The position numbers and the translations under genes were made by a program. Under the pieces are notes generated by a model. That model was not told the DNA's origin. It made no database searches and saw only the letters and a list, made by a program, of their open reading frames with translations. Of a stretch of DNA of 48,442 nt, positions 1 through 7,619 are shown piece by piece. Source of the DNA: Candidatus Borkfalkia faecavium (GTDB taxonomy: Bacteria; Bacillota; Clostridia; Christensenellales; Borkfalkiaceae); the NCBI GenBank assembly GCA_019114755.1, contig DXEW01000029.1, forward strand, positions 1 to 48,442, read 5' to 3'. Positions within the stretch are counted from its first letter, which is position 1. Every line of letters starts with the position of its first letter.

Positions 1-548
1 TGCGCCGTTACGGCAGGATATTCCGCCCTGAATGCTCCCGCTATACCCCGGAACACGCAGGATTGCTCCTCGTCGGGCTCGCGGAAGTGCGAATACACCC
101 CGTCGGGTTTCAGCCCGCGCGACCGCAAAAATCCGAGCACTTCGCCGACGTCCTCCGCAGGAAACCCCAAGCGGTGCATTCCCGTATCGAACTTGACGTG
201 GAACGGCGGACGCGCGGCCGCCGGCATATCCGCAAGCGCGCGGAGCGTTTCGCCGTCCGCGACGGCTGCGGTCAGACAGCATGCGGCGGCTCTTGCAAGT
301 TCCTCGGCGGGACATACCGCGGCGAGCACGGGAAGAGTCCGTCCGTCGGCGCGGAGCGCCTCTCCTTCGCCGACCGTAGCCACCCCGAAAAAGTCCGCAT
401 ACGGTTCGGCTGCGCGCGCAACTTCGCGCATGCCGTGCCCGTAAGCGTCCGCTTTCACCATGAGAAGCACGCGCACGCCCGTGCGTGCGCGCACCGACTC
501 CAGATTGCGGCATATTCTGCCCAGATCGACTTCCGCGTGCAGGTCCAC
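1..548 (-). CDS. alr: Alanine racemase, N-terminal part (cut by window edge)
   Basis: PLP-dependent interconversion of L- and D-alanine for peptidoglycan synthesis, in the cytoplasm. The translated part (182 codons) carries the family hallmark VKADAYGHG, with the Schiff-base lysine at about residue 32, and the barrel motif KFDTGMHRLGF. The C-terminal domain lies outside the window. The reading frame opens just after an in-frame stop, and the only sensible start is GTG, preceded by GGAGGGAAA; no in-frame ATG is available. It follows the ACT-domain gene by 64 nt on the same strand, so it may be read through from the IOR operon, although its job (cell wall) is unrelated. Family assignment is firm; the GTG start is inferred. 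Confidence 0.9.
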   Translation of the reverse strand, partial: MDLHAEVDLGRICRNLESVRARTGVRVLLMVKADAYGHGMREVARAAEPYADFFGVATVGEGEALRADGRTLPVLAAVCPAEELARAAACCLTAAVADGETLRALADMPAAARPPFHVKFDTGMHRLGFPAEDVGEVLGFLRSRGLKPDGVYSHFREPDEEQSCVFRGIAGAFRAEYPAVTA

Positions 549-612
549 TTTCCCTCCGACTGCAACATTTTATGCCGCGCGGAAAGGAAAAGTACACCTC
601 GGACCGCCGGAA

Positions 613-996
613 CTATTTCAGCAGCGCCTCCGCTCTTGCAACGTCGTCGGTCTTGAAGAGAATGAGCGCCTTGCCGCCGCTGCGCGAATAGGAGTAGACG
701 TATTCGAGGTTTACGCCCTCTTCGCTGAGTTTGCCGAGCGTGGCGGTGAGAGAACCGGGCTTGTCCGGCACTTCTATGCCGACGAGGTTGCCCCGCGCGG
801 TAGTGAAGCCTGCCGCGGCGAGCGCGGACTCCGCCTTGTCGTTGTCGTCGGTGACCAGCCTGACGATGCCGAAATCTTTCGTGTCCGCGATATTGAGGCT
901 CTCCACGTTGACGCCCGCGTCGGACAATGCGCCGAGCAGCGCGTGGAGTCTGCCCTTTCTGTTTTCCAAAAACACGGCTATCTGGTTTACGAGCAT
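613..996 (-). CDS. Tandem ACT-domain protein of the IOR/PaaK operon
   Basis: A 127-residue protein made almost entirely of two ACT domains (about residues 1-65 and 70-127), a fold that binds amino acids. There is no catalytic domain. Its start has a strong GGAGGAAACT ribosome site, and it lies 10 nt after the phenylacetate-CoA ligase gene. Stand-alone ACT proteins commonly accompany indolepyruvate oxidoreductase/PaaK genes in anaerobes, where they are thought to sense an aromatic or branched amino acid. The exact ligand and partner are unknown. An allosteric role in this pathway is inferred from context only. Confidence 0.85.
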   Translation of the reverse strand: MLVNQIAVFLENRKGRLHALLGALSDAGVNVESLNIADTKDFGIVRLVTDDNDKAESALAAAGFTTARGNLVGIEVPDKPGSLTATLGKLSEEGVNLEYVYSYSRSGGKALILFKTDDVARAEALLK

Positions 997-1006
997 AGTT
1001 TCCTCC

Positions 1007-2326
1007 TTATATCTTGCGTTTGTCGATGATCCTGACCGTCTTGCCTTCGGAAAGCGGCAGGCTGTCGGGGGACACGAGGGTGATCTTCGCGCCCACGCCG
1101 AGGTTGCCCATCATGTCGTGCTCTATCCTGCGGCGGATGCTCTCGACGTCCTTGACCTCGTCCGAGAACGCGTGCGGAGCAAGCTCCACCTGTATCTCCA
1201 TGGTATCGAGATTGCCGGCGCGGTCGACTATGATCTGGTAGTGCGAGCCTACGATCTCGTTGATGTTCATGAGCACGGACTCTATCTGCGACGGGAACAC
1301 GTTGACGCCGCGGATGATGAGCATATCGTCCGAACGGCCCTTGACCTTGCTCATCTTCACGGTCGTGCGGCCGCAGGCGCATTTGCCCGAAGTCAGCGTG
1401 CACAGATCGCGGGTGCGGTAGCGGATGAGCGGCTGGCCCGTCTTGGTGATGGTGGTGAACACGAGCTCGCCCTCGCTGCCGAAGGGCAGCGGCTCCAGCG
1501 TTTCGGGGTCGATGACTTCGGGGATGAAGTGGTCTTCCTGCACGTGGCTGCCGTGCTTTTGCATGCACTCCATGGCAACGCCCGGGCCGCTGATTTCGGA
1601 AAGGCCGTAGATATCCAGCGCGTCGATGTGCAGGAGGCGCTCCAGCTCGTCGCGCATCTGGTACGTCCAGGGCTCGGCGCCGAAGGCGCCGCCGACCAGC
1701 GAGAAGTCTTCGATGTTCATGCCCGCCTTCTGGATCTCGGTGCCGAGGTAGATGGCGTAGGACGGGGTGCAGCACAGGTGGGTGGCGCCGAAGTCGCGCA
1801 GCAGCGTCAGCTGGCGGATGGTGTTGCCGGCGCTGGCGGGAACGGTGCTGGCGCCGATGCGCTGGGCGGCATAGTGCGCGCCGAGGCCGCCCGTGAACAG
1901 GCCGTAGCCGTAGGCGACGTGCACGATCGAATCTTTGGTGACGCCCGCCATCGCCAGGCCGCGGGCGGCGACTTCCGCCCATACGTCGATGTCGTTCTGG
2001 GTGTAGCCGACGACGGTCAGCTTGCCCGTGGTGCCCGAAGAGGCGTGGATCTCGACGATGTCGCGCTGCGGGGCCGAATAGAAGCCGAACGGATACGCCT
2101 CGCGCAGGTCGTGCTTGACCGTGAACGGCAGCTTGCACAGGTCGGAAACGCTCTTGATGTCGGAAGGCTTCAGCTTCGCCTCGTCCATCTTGGCGCGGTA
2201 CGGCTTGCAGTTGTTGTACACGAGCTCGACCGTCTTGCGCAGGCGCTCGCTCTGCAAATTCTCCATCTCCGAGCGCGTCATGCACTCGAATTCGGGGCGA
2301 TAGATATAATCTTTGACTTTAGACAT
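1007..2326 (-). CDS. paaK: Phenylacetate-CoA ligase family protein (copy 1, downstream of iorB)
   Basis: Adenylate-forming enzyme of 439 residues, the usual PaaK length. It shows the AMP-binding loop SSGTTGK (residues 96-102), the motif DDMLIIRGVNVFPSQIE toward the C-terminus, and a Cys-containing stretch KCACGRTT just before it. PaaK enzymes interconvert an aryl-acetate plus ATP with aryl-acetyl-CoA, AMP and pyrophosphate. Placed 36 nt after iorB, it probably handles the aryl-acetyl-CoA made by the oxidoreductase, giving the free arylacetate and conserving energy, as proposed for archaeal and clostridial IOR operons. ATG start with AGAGGG upstream. A second, divergent paralogue begins the same operon. 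Substrate preference cannot be read from sequence. Confidence 0.92.
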   Translation of the reverse strand: MSKVKDYIYRPEFECMTRSEMENLQSERLRKTVELVYNNCKPYRAKMDEAKLKPSDIKSVSDLCKLPFTVKHDLREAYPFGFYSAPQRDIVEIHASSGTTGKLTVVGYTQNDIDVWAEVAARGLAMAGVTKDSIVHVAYGYGLFTGGLGAHYAAQRIGASTVPASAGNTIRQLTLLRDFGATHLCCTPSYAIYLGTEIQKAGMNIEDFSLVGGAFGAEPWTYQMRDELERLLHIDALDIYGLSEISGPGVAMECMQKHGSHVQEDHFIPEVIDPETLEPLPFGSEGELVFTTITKTGQPLIRYRTRDLCTLTSGKCACGRTTVKMSKVKGRSDDMLIIRGVNVFPSQIESVLMNINEIVGSHYQIIVDRAGNLDTMEIQVELAPHAFSDEVKDVESIRRRIEHDMMGNLGVGAKITLVSPDSLPLSEGKTVRIIDKRKI

Positions 2327-2362
2327 ACATTTTTCCCTCTGAATAGATTTGCGAAAATAGTT

Positions 2363-2932
2363 TCAGCCTACGGAAACGGCGGCATAGCCCAGCTCGAACG
2401 CCTTTTTGTTCATCTCCACGGTTTTGGGCGGGATGCTCGAAAGCAGCGCCTGTTCGAACGCTTCGCGGTCGAAGGCGAGCAGCCTGCACATGGCGCCCAG
2501 CATGACGGAGTTGGCGGCCTTGGTGTTGCCCGCCTCGAGGGCGAGCTCGAGCGCATCCACGCCCGTGCCAACAAGTTTTTGTTCGATGCCCTGCGGGTAC
2601 TGCGCCGCGCCCGTCACCACGGGCATGGGCATGATCTCCTGCGTGGAGTACAGCACCCGCCCGTCCGGCTTGAGATAATGCGCATAGCGCAGCGCTTCCA
2701 GCTTTTCAAAGGCGAGGATGAAGTCCGCGCCGCCCTCGTCGATGATGGGCGAAGCGATCTTGCTGCCGATGCGCACATAGGTCATGACGCTGCCGCCGCG
2801 CTGTGCCATGCCGTGCACCTCGCTGAGCTTGACGTCGTACCCCTTTTCAAGGGCGTATTTGCCTAACACGCGGCTGGCAAGCAGGGTCCCCTGCCCGCCC
2901 ACGCCGACGATGAGAACGTCTAATTTATCCAT
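2363..2932 (-). CDS. iorB: Indolepyruvate:ferredoxin oxidoreductase beta subunit
   Basis: 189 residues, beginning MDKLDVLIVGVGGQGTLLAS, the nucleotide-like GxGGQG signature of the gamma-type domain of 2-oxoacid:ferredoxin oxidoreductases. With IorA it oxidatively decarboxylates aromatic 2-oxoacids (indolepyruvate, phenylpyruvate, 4-hydroxyphenylpyruvate) to the aryl-acetyl-CoA, reducing ferredoxin. The frame is open further upstream, but that extension is antisense-like low-complexity sequence inside iorA. The ATG at 2932 lies 1 nt after the iorA stop (TGA-T-ATG), so translational coupling is likely. Confidence 0.95.
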   Translation of the reverse strand: MDKLDVLIVGVGGQGTLLASRVLGKYALEKGYDVKLSEVHGMAQRGGSVMTYVRIGSKIASPIIDEGGADFILAFEKLEALRYAHYLKPDGRVLYSTQEIMPMPVVTGAAQYPQGIEQKLVGTGVDALELALEAGNTKAANSVMLGAMCRLLAFDREAFEQALLSSIPPKTVEMNKKAFELGYAAVSVG

Positions 2933-2933
2933 A

Positions 2934-4661
2934 TCACTCTTTCCCTCCGCCGATAGGCTCGATGGCGCCGAATTTGCACACGCTCTTGCACAGGCCGCAC
3001 TCGGTGCACAGCGAAACGTCGATGGTGACGCCGTTTTCGCCGTTGACGATGGCGGGGCAGCCGAGCTTGAGGCATGCCTTGCACTTTTTGCAGTTTTCGT
3101 TGACTTTGAAGCCGCTATACAGGCGCTTTGTGAGCAGCGCGCAGGGGCGCTTGGCGATGATGACGGAGACTTCGTCTTTGGCGACCTCTTCGCGCACCGC
3201 GGCTTCCGTCGCCGCAAGGTCGGCAGGATCGACCGTGCGCACGTTGGGCACGCCCACCGCCCTGCACACTTCGGCGAGGTCGAGCTCGTATGTAGGCTCG
3301 TTTTTGATGGTCTTGCCGGTGGCGGGGTGATTCTGGTGCCCCGTCATGCCCGTGGTGCGGTTGTCGAGGATGATGACGGTGATCTTCGCCTTGTTGTAGA
3401 CGGCGTCGATGAGGCCTGTGATGCCGCTGTGGATGAAGGTGGAATCGCCGATGACCGCCACCGAATGCTTATGCGCTTCGGGGTCCGCCTTGTCGAAGCC
3501 GATGGTCATGCCGATGCTCGCGCCCATACAGACGACGGCGTCCATCGAGCCGAGAGGAGGCACGGCGCCCAGCGTGTAGCAGCCGATATCGCCCAGCACG
3601 TTGAGTTTGAGTTTGGAAAGGACGTAGAACACGCCGCGGTGCGGGCATCCCGCGCAGAGCACGGGCGGGCGGGCGGGCACGTTTGCGGGCTCTGCCGCAG
3701 ACTGCTGCCCCAATACGCAGCGGCGGATGAGGTTGGCGGAAAATTCGCCGCAGCGCGGGAAGATGTTCTTCCCCTCCACGGCAATGCCCTGCGCCTTGAC
3801 GAGCGTTTCGATATGCGGCGCCAGCTCTTCGGCGACGATGCAGCGCTTGACGCTGCCCGCGAATTTTTTGATGAGGTCGTAAGGCAGCGGATAGACCATG
3901 CCCAGCTTGAGCACGCTCGCTTCGGGCAGCGCTTCTTTGACGTATTCGTACACGCCGCCCGAGCAGATGATGCCGAGGTCTTTGCTCCCCTCTTCGATGC
4001 GGTTGATTGGAAGCGCGTTGGCGTCCTGCGACATTTTCTGCATCCGCTCTTCGACGACGGTGTGCTTGACGCGCGCGTTGGCGGGCATCATGACGTACTT
4101 GGCGATGTTGCGCTCGTACGGCTTTGCCGCGGGGACGACGCGCTCGCCCAGTTCGACCAGGCTCTGCGAATGCGCCACGCGGGTGGTCAGGCGGAGGATG
4201 ATCGGGGTATCGTACCGCTCGGAAAGTTCAAACGCCAATTTGGCGAATTCCTTCGCCTCCATGCTGTCGGAAGGCTCCAGCACGGGCACCTGGGCGCTGA
4301 CCGCGGTCAGGCGGGTATCCTGCTCGTTCTGCGAAGAGAAGACGGAAGGATCGTCTGCAACGGCGATGACCAGCCCGCCGTTCACGCCCGTATACGAGGC
4401 GGTGAACAGAGGGTCACAGGCGACGTTCAGGCCGACGTGCTTCATCGACACGATGGCGCGCACGCCGCGGATGGAAGCGCCGATGCCCACTTCCAAAGCC
4501 ACTTTTTCGTTGGGAGACCATTCGCTGTACACGTCGTCATAACGGGCGAGCTCTTCGGTGATCTCCGTGGAGGGCGTGCCGGGATAGGCAGCCGCCACCG
4601 AAACGCCCGCTTCCCAGGCGCCGCGCGCGACGGCGAAATCGCCCAATAACAATTTTTTCAT
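2934..4661 (-). CDS. iorA: Indolepyruvate:ferredoxin oxidoreductase alpha subunit
   Basis: 575-residue catalytic subunit. The N-terminal half is the pyrimidine-binding transketolase-like domain (AAYPGTPSTEI near residue 25), the middle carries the TPP-binding region (GDIGCYTLG and GDSTFIHSG), and the C-terminus holds two ferredoxin-type 4Fe-4S motifs with cysteines near 524, 527, 530, 535 and 552, 555, 558, 562. This order and length are typical of IorA. The enzyme is cytoplasmic and oxygen sensitive, supporting an anaerobic host. It is preceded by paaK2 after a 65-nt gap. The ribosome site is weak (GGTAGG about 10 nt upstream). Confidence 0.96.
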   Translation of the reverse strand: MKKLLLGDFAVARGAWEAGVSVAAAYPGTPSTEITEELARYDDVYSEWSPNEKVALEVGIGASIRGVRAIVSMKHVGLNVACDPLFTASYTGVNGGLVIAVADDPSVFSSQNEQDTRLTAVSAQVPVLEPSDSMEAKEFAKLAFELSERYDTPIILRLTTRVAHSQSLVELGERVVPAAKPYERNIAKYVMMPANARVKHTVVEERMQKMSQDANALPINRIEEGSKDLGIICSGGVYEYVKEALPEASVLKLGMVYPLPYDLIKKFAGSVKRCIVAEELAPHIETLVKAQGIAVEGKNIFPRCGEFSANLIRRCVLGQQSAAEPANVPARPPVLCAGCPHRGVFYVLSKLKLNVLGDIGCYTLGAVPPLGSMDAVVCMGASIGMTIGFDKADPEAHKHSVAVIGDSTFIHSGITGLIDAVYNKAKITVIILDNRTTGMTGHQNHPATGKTIKNEPTYELDLAEVCRAVGVPNVRTVDPADLAATEAAVREEVAKDEVSVIIAKRPCALLTKRLYSGFKVNENCKKCKACLKLGCPAIVNGENGVTIDVSLCTECGLCKSVCKFGAIEPIGGGKE

Positions 4662-4726
4662 ATCGTAAAACCTACCAAAAGTTTATTTTTGCTTAAAACG
4701 GATCAATGCGGACAATTTTGCCGCGG

Positions 4727-6022
4727 TCATTTGCGCAGATCGATGACGCGCTTGACCTTGCCTTCGGCGCGCTTGATGGAGAAGGGCTCCACCAGCTTGA
4801 CCTTGACGTCCAGCTGCAGCACCGTGCGCAGGTTGTGCTTGATCTTGGCGACCAGCGCTTCCAGCTGCGAATAGTCCGTCAGAAGCGACGCGTCCACTAC
4901 TTCGACGCGCACTTCGATGGTGTCCATATAATTGACGCGGTCGACGACGATCTCGTACGTCTTGCCCAGCTCGTCCATGCCCATGAGCACACTTTCGATC
5001 TGCGACGGGAACACGTTGACACCGCGGATGATGAGCATGTCGTCCGTCCTGCCGACCACGCGGGACATGCGCGCCGTGGTGCGGCCGCACTTGCAGGGCT
5101 CGTAGGTGACGGAGGTGATGTCTTTGGTGCGGTAGCGCAGGATGGGCATCCCCTCTTTGACGAGGGTGGTGATGACCATTTCGCCCTGCTCCCCTTCGCC
5201 CAGCACCTTGTTGTGCGGGATATCGACCACTTCGCAGTAGTACATGTCTTCGTTGATGTGCATGCCCGCCTTTTCGCGGCATTCGCCCGAAACGCCGGGG
5301 CCGCCCACTTCGGTGAGGCCGTAGTTCTCCGTGGGGAAGGCGCCAAGGATCTTGTGGAGCGCTTCGTGCATTTCCGCCGTGGAGGCCTCCGCGCCCATGC
5401 ACACGAGGCGCAGCTTCAGATCGTCCAGCACCCCCTTCTGACGCGCCGTCTCCGCCAGGTACATGGCGTAGCTGGGCGTGGCGATGAGCGCCGTGGCGCC
5501 GAAGTCCTTGAGCAGCATGATCTGCCTGTCGGTATTGCCCGAAGACACGGGCACCACCGTCGCCCCCAGCTTTTCCACCCCGTAATGCAGGCCGAAACCG
5601 CCCGTGAACAGGCCGTAGCCGAAGGCGACGTGGAAGATATCCTCGTCCGTCGCCCCCGCCATGGTGAGGATGCGGGCGATGCAGGTAGACCAGTTGTCGA
5701 GGTCTGCCCGCGTATAGCCGCCGACGACGGGCTTGCCCGTCGTGCCCGACGAGGCGTGCAGGCGGACGATCTTTTTCATCGGCACGGCAAACAGCCCGAA
5801 GGGATAGTTGTCGCGCAGATCGTCTTTGGTGGTATACGGGATCAGCTCGATGTCTTTGAGCGTTTGGATATGCTCCGGCTTCAAGCCGATCTCGTCAAAG
5901 CGGCGGCGGTACATGGGCACGTTTTCGTACGCATAGCGCACGGTGTGCTTGAGCCGCTCCAGCTGCAGTTCGCGTAAAGTTTTTCTGTCGAGCGTTTCGA
6001 TCTCAGGGCTGAACATCTTCAC
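4727..6022 (-). CDS. paaK: Phenylacetate-CoA ligase family protein (copy 2, first gene of IOR operon)
   Basis: 431 residues. AMP-binding loop SSGTTGK at 91-97, followed by PVVGGYT; C-terminal motif GRTDDMLIIRGVNVFPSQIE and the Cys motif CKCGRTT are present. The start is GTG at 6022, nine nt after GGAGG; an ATG two codons later is a possible alternative. It leads the operon paaK2-iorA-iorB-paaK1-ACT, so two ligases flank one oxidoreductase. The N-terminal thirds of the two paralogues differ clearly while the adenylation motifs agree, suggesting different acyl specificities or opposite physiological directions (inference). Confidence 0.92.
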   Translation of the reverse strand: MKMFSPEIETLDRKTLRELQLERLKHTVRYAYENVPMYRRRFDEIGLKPEHIQTLKDIELIPYTTKDDLRDNYPFGLFAVPMKKIVRLHASSGTTGKPVVGGYTRADLDNWSTCIARILTMAGATDEDIFHVAFGYGLFTGGFGLHYGVEKLGATVVPVSSGNTDRQIMLLKDFGATALIATPSYAMYLAETARQKGVLDDLKLRLVCMGAEASTAEMHEALHKILGAFPTENYGLTEVGGPGVSGECREKAGMHINEDMYYCEVVDIPHNKVLGEGEQGEMVITTLVKEGMPILRYRTKDITSVTYEPCKCGRTTARMSRVVGRTDDMLIIRGVNVFPSQIESVLMGMDELGKTYEIVVDRVNYMDTIEVRVEVVDASLLTDYSQLEALVAKIKHNLRTVLQLDVKVKLVEPFSIKRAEGKVKRVIDLRK

Positions 6023-6036
6023 GGTATATTTCCTCC

Positions 6037-6074
6037 GAACTTATCTGAACTTATCTTAACACGGCTTATCTAAA
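6037..6074 (-). repeat. Three direct AGATAAG repeats in the paaK2 leader
   Basis: The untranslated leader of paaK2 reads AGATAAG three times on the minus strand, the last two 10 nt apart, immediately before the GGAGG ribosome site. They lie downstream of the predicted -10, so they could be an operator, an RNA-binding site or slippage products. Confidence 0.55.
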
Positions 6075-6089
6075 AACCTGTACTAAATT

Positions 6090-6118
6090 ATTTTATCACA
6101 TTTGGGCAGACGTTGCAA
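6090..6118 (-). promoter_or_regulatory. Promoter of the paaK2-ior operon
   Basis: On the minus strand TTGCAA (6118-6113), a 17-nt spacer and TAAAAT (6095-6090). This resembles a housekeeping sigma-A promoter about 70 nt upstream of the GTG start. Between it and the ribosome site are three direct AGATAAG repeats. Confidence 0.6.
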
Positions 6119-6144
6119 TTCAATTCCGCAAATTTATACAAAAA

Positions 6145-6222
6145 AATGAATAATTTTTGCAAACGGCGCCCTGCGGGAAGAGCAATGAATAATTTTTGCA
6201 AACGGCGCCCTGCGGAAAGAGC
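6145..6222 (+). repeat. Perfect-phase tandem repeat, two 39-bp units
   Basis: Two adjacent 39-bp copies (6145-6183 and 6184-6222) differ at one base. Each holds an AT-rich half (AATGAATAATTTTTGCAAA) and a G+C-rich half (CGGCGCCCTGCGG). The second GC half pairs with 6225-6233, so the unit looks like a duplicated terminator arm. As 39 is a multiple of three, a short plus-strand frame repeats a 13-residue peptide, but it has no ribosome site. Confidence 0.9.
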
Positions 6223-6233
6223 AAGGCGCCGTT
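6201..6233 (-). terminator. Hairpin downstream of the AEC carrier gene
   Basis: AACGGCGCC (6201-6209) pairs perfectly with GGCGCCGTT (6225-6233), giving a 9-bp stem with a 15-nt loop just after the AEC gene. The minus-strand tail is TGCAAAAATTATTC rather than a U-run; the plus-strand tail is GTTGTTCTATATTTATT. It may end transcription in either direction, without a textbook tail. Confidence 0.5.
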
Positions 6234-6250
6234 GTTGTTCTATATTTATT

Positions 6251-7192
6251 CTATATATAATTGCACAGCAGCATCAATACGGGGATGGTGGCAATGCACA
6301 GCACCGTGCTCATCAGGGTAGACGCCGCGGCGGTCTCGCAGTCGCCGCCGTACATTTCGGCAAAGTTCAAGGCGCTGGACGCCGTGGGCATGGCACCGAT
6401 GATGAACAGGGCGATGATGACGGAACTTTCGATGGGAAGGAAGAGGCGCAGGAGCAGCATCACCCCCAGCCCTGCAAGGGGCGACACGATCAGCTTGATG
6501 GCGGAGACGGCGTACACGCGCACATTGCACACCAGCGCGCGGAGGGGCATATCCGCCAGGCGCACGCCCAGGATGATCATGGACAGAGGCAGGGTCATGT
6601 CGCCGAGGTATTGAATGGGCGTCATCACCTGTTCCGGGATGGGCAAGTTGCAGAAGAAGAACGGCAGCGCCGCAATGACGGCGATGGTCGGCGGGTTGAT
6701 GAGGATCTTCAAGGGGCTGACATGCCTCTTTTCACCCGTGACGGCGTACACGCCCAGCGTCCACGCCATGGCGTTGAAAGCGATGTTGTAGATGACGGTG
6801 TACAAGACGAGCTCGTCGTTGCCGGGGAAGAGCATCTGCATGACGGGGATGCCCATGAAGCCGACGTTGCCCAAATAGGACGAGGCGACGGCGGCGCGGG
6901 CGGCGGCCTTGTCTTTATCGCGCGAGAAGGCGAGGCGGGCGATGAAGTAGACGAGCAGCTGCAGGCCCACCGCGAAGAGGATCACCCAGCCAAAGCCGGG
7001 CAGCATTTCGGGGCGGAACTGCTTGCCCAAAAGCGACGCCATCATCAAAAAGGGCTGCGCGATATACAGAAGCAGCGTGGCGAGGACGGAAGCCGCCTTG
7101 TCGGGGAACAGCTTTGCCCTGCGCAGGAAAAAGCCGGGCACCGCCAGGACGACGATGATCAGCACATTGATAAAGGTAGATAAAAAATCCAT
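6251..7192 (-). CDS. AEC (auxin efflux carrier) family transporter
   Basis: 313-residue integral membrane protein with about ten hydrophobic segments in the two five-helix halves of the AEC/BASS-like fold. Recognisable features are the N-terminal helix ending PGFFLRRAKLFP, GNVGFMGIPV in the first half (usual GN.G.mg.P motif) and IGAMPTASSALNFAEMYGGD in the last third. Bacterial members export or import small organic acids or amino-acid-derived anions such as malate or malonate; the substrate here is unknown. It is monocistronic, with its own promoter at 7288-7316 and tandem repeats in its leader. Given the neighbouring IOR operon, an arylacetate or other carboxylate is a guess. Confidence 0.9.
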   Translation of the reverse strand: MDFLSTFINVLIIVVLAVPGFFLRRAKLFPDKAASVLATLLLYIAQPFLMMASLLGKQFRPEMLPGFGWVILFAVGLQLLVYFIARLAFSRDKDKAAARAAVASSYLGNVGFMGIPVMQMLFPGNDELVLYTVIYNIAFNAMAWTLGVYAVTGEKRHVSPLKILINPPTIAVIAALPFFFCNLPIPEQVMTPIQYLGDMTLPLSMIILGVRLADMPLRALVCNVRVYAVSAIKLIVSPLAGLGVMLLLRLFLPIESSVIIALFIIGAMPTASSALNFAEMYGGDCETAAASTLMSTVLCIATIPVLMLLCNYI

Positions 7193-7204
7193 ATTCTCTT
7201 CTTT

Positions 7205-7283
7205 GGCGGCGAAATCCGCCGCCCCTCGGGATGATCTTTTTTTGACGGCGAGAGCCGCCGCCCCTCGGGATGATCTTTCGGTT
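7205..7283 (-). repeat. Two REP-like units in the AEC gene leader
   Basis: The minus strand reads twice AAAGATCATCCCGAGGGG followed by CGGCGG and a short hairpin half ending CGCCG. The units are about 45 bp apart with conserved core CCGCCGCCCCTCGGGATGATCTTT (plus-strand sense, split here only by name). They lie between the AEC promoter and its start codon, so they are transcribed as 5' UTR. Confidence 0.75.
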
Positions 7284-7287
7284 GACC

Positions 7288-7316
7288 ATTGTAATACGAT
7301 GGCGGAAAATTGTCAA
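7288..7316 (-). promoter_or_regulatory. Promoter of the AEC gene, flanked by an inverted repeat
   Basis: Minus strand: TTGACA (7316-7311), 17-nt spacer, TACAAT (7293-7288). GGTTGAC across the -35 box is mirrored by GTCAACC just after the -10 box, giving a 7-bp inverted repeat enclosing the promoter, a geometry suited to a dimeric repressor. Confidence 0.8.
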
Positions 7317-7619
7317 CCAAAGCAAACAAAGCGGATAAAAAAGCGGCCGTTCGATCGCTTTTCGCAAATATTTTTTCGAATTTACAAAACAAAAGCGTGC
7401 GGGAAAAGAACGCAGGCACGGAAAAGGCAGCGGGCGCGGGAAGAGACGAAAAGGCAAGGCGCGGCAAAAAGACGCCGGCACGAAAAAGGCGGCCGCCGAA
7501 ACCGACGGAGCGGAACAGACGCCGCCAAATAGCCAAGAGCATGAAAAAGGCGGCCGCCGCGCGCGCATCCTTTCCGTAAGCGCCGCGGCAGACCGCCGTC
7601 AACCATTTGTTTTAGCCGT
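7317..7619. other. Gene-free stretch, low complexity
   Basis: About 300 bp between the TrpR-like gene and the AEC promoter. It contains purine-rich, Lys/Arg/Ala-coding low-complexity sequence and two copies of GAAAAAGGCGGCCGCC (near 7484 and 7543). No credible gene, terminator or promoter was seen. Confidence 0.6.

Noticed and set aside
731..2866. 711-codon open frame on the plus strand
   Set aside because: It is the antisense shadow of paaK1 and iorB, both of which have family motifs and ribosome sites. Long antisense frames are expected in G+C-rich DNA.
2933..3217. Longer N-terminus of IorB
   Set aside because: The extra 95 residues are low-complexity Ser/Ala/Lys sequence antisense in character and overlap iorA. 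The family starts at MDKLDVLIVGVGGQG.
6113..6240. Possible small peptide with in-frame 13-residue repeat
   Set aside because: No ribosome site; the repeat is better explained by duplication of a terminator-like unit.
7310..7579. 89-codon basic (Lys/Arg/Ala) plus-strand frame resembling a histone-like protein
   Set aside because: It starts with TTG inside the AEC promoter -35 box, has no ribosome site, and its composition matches low-complexity purine-rich DNA.
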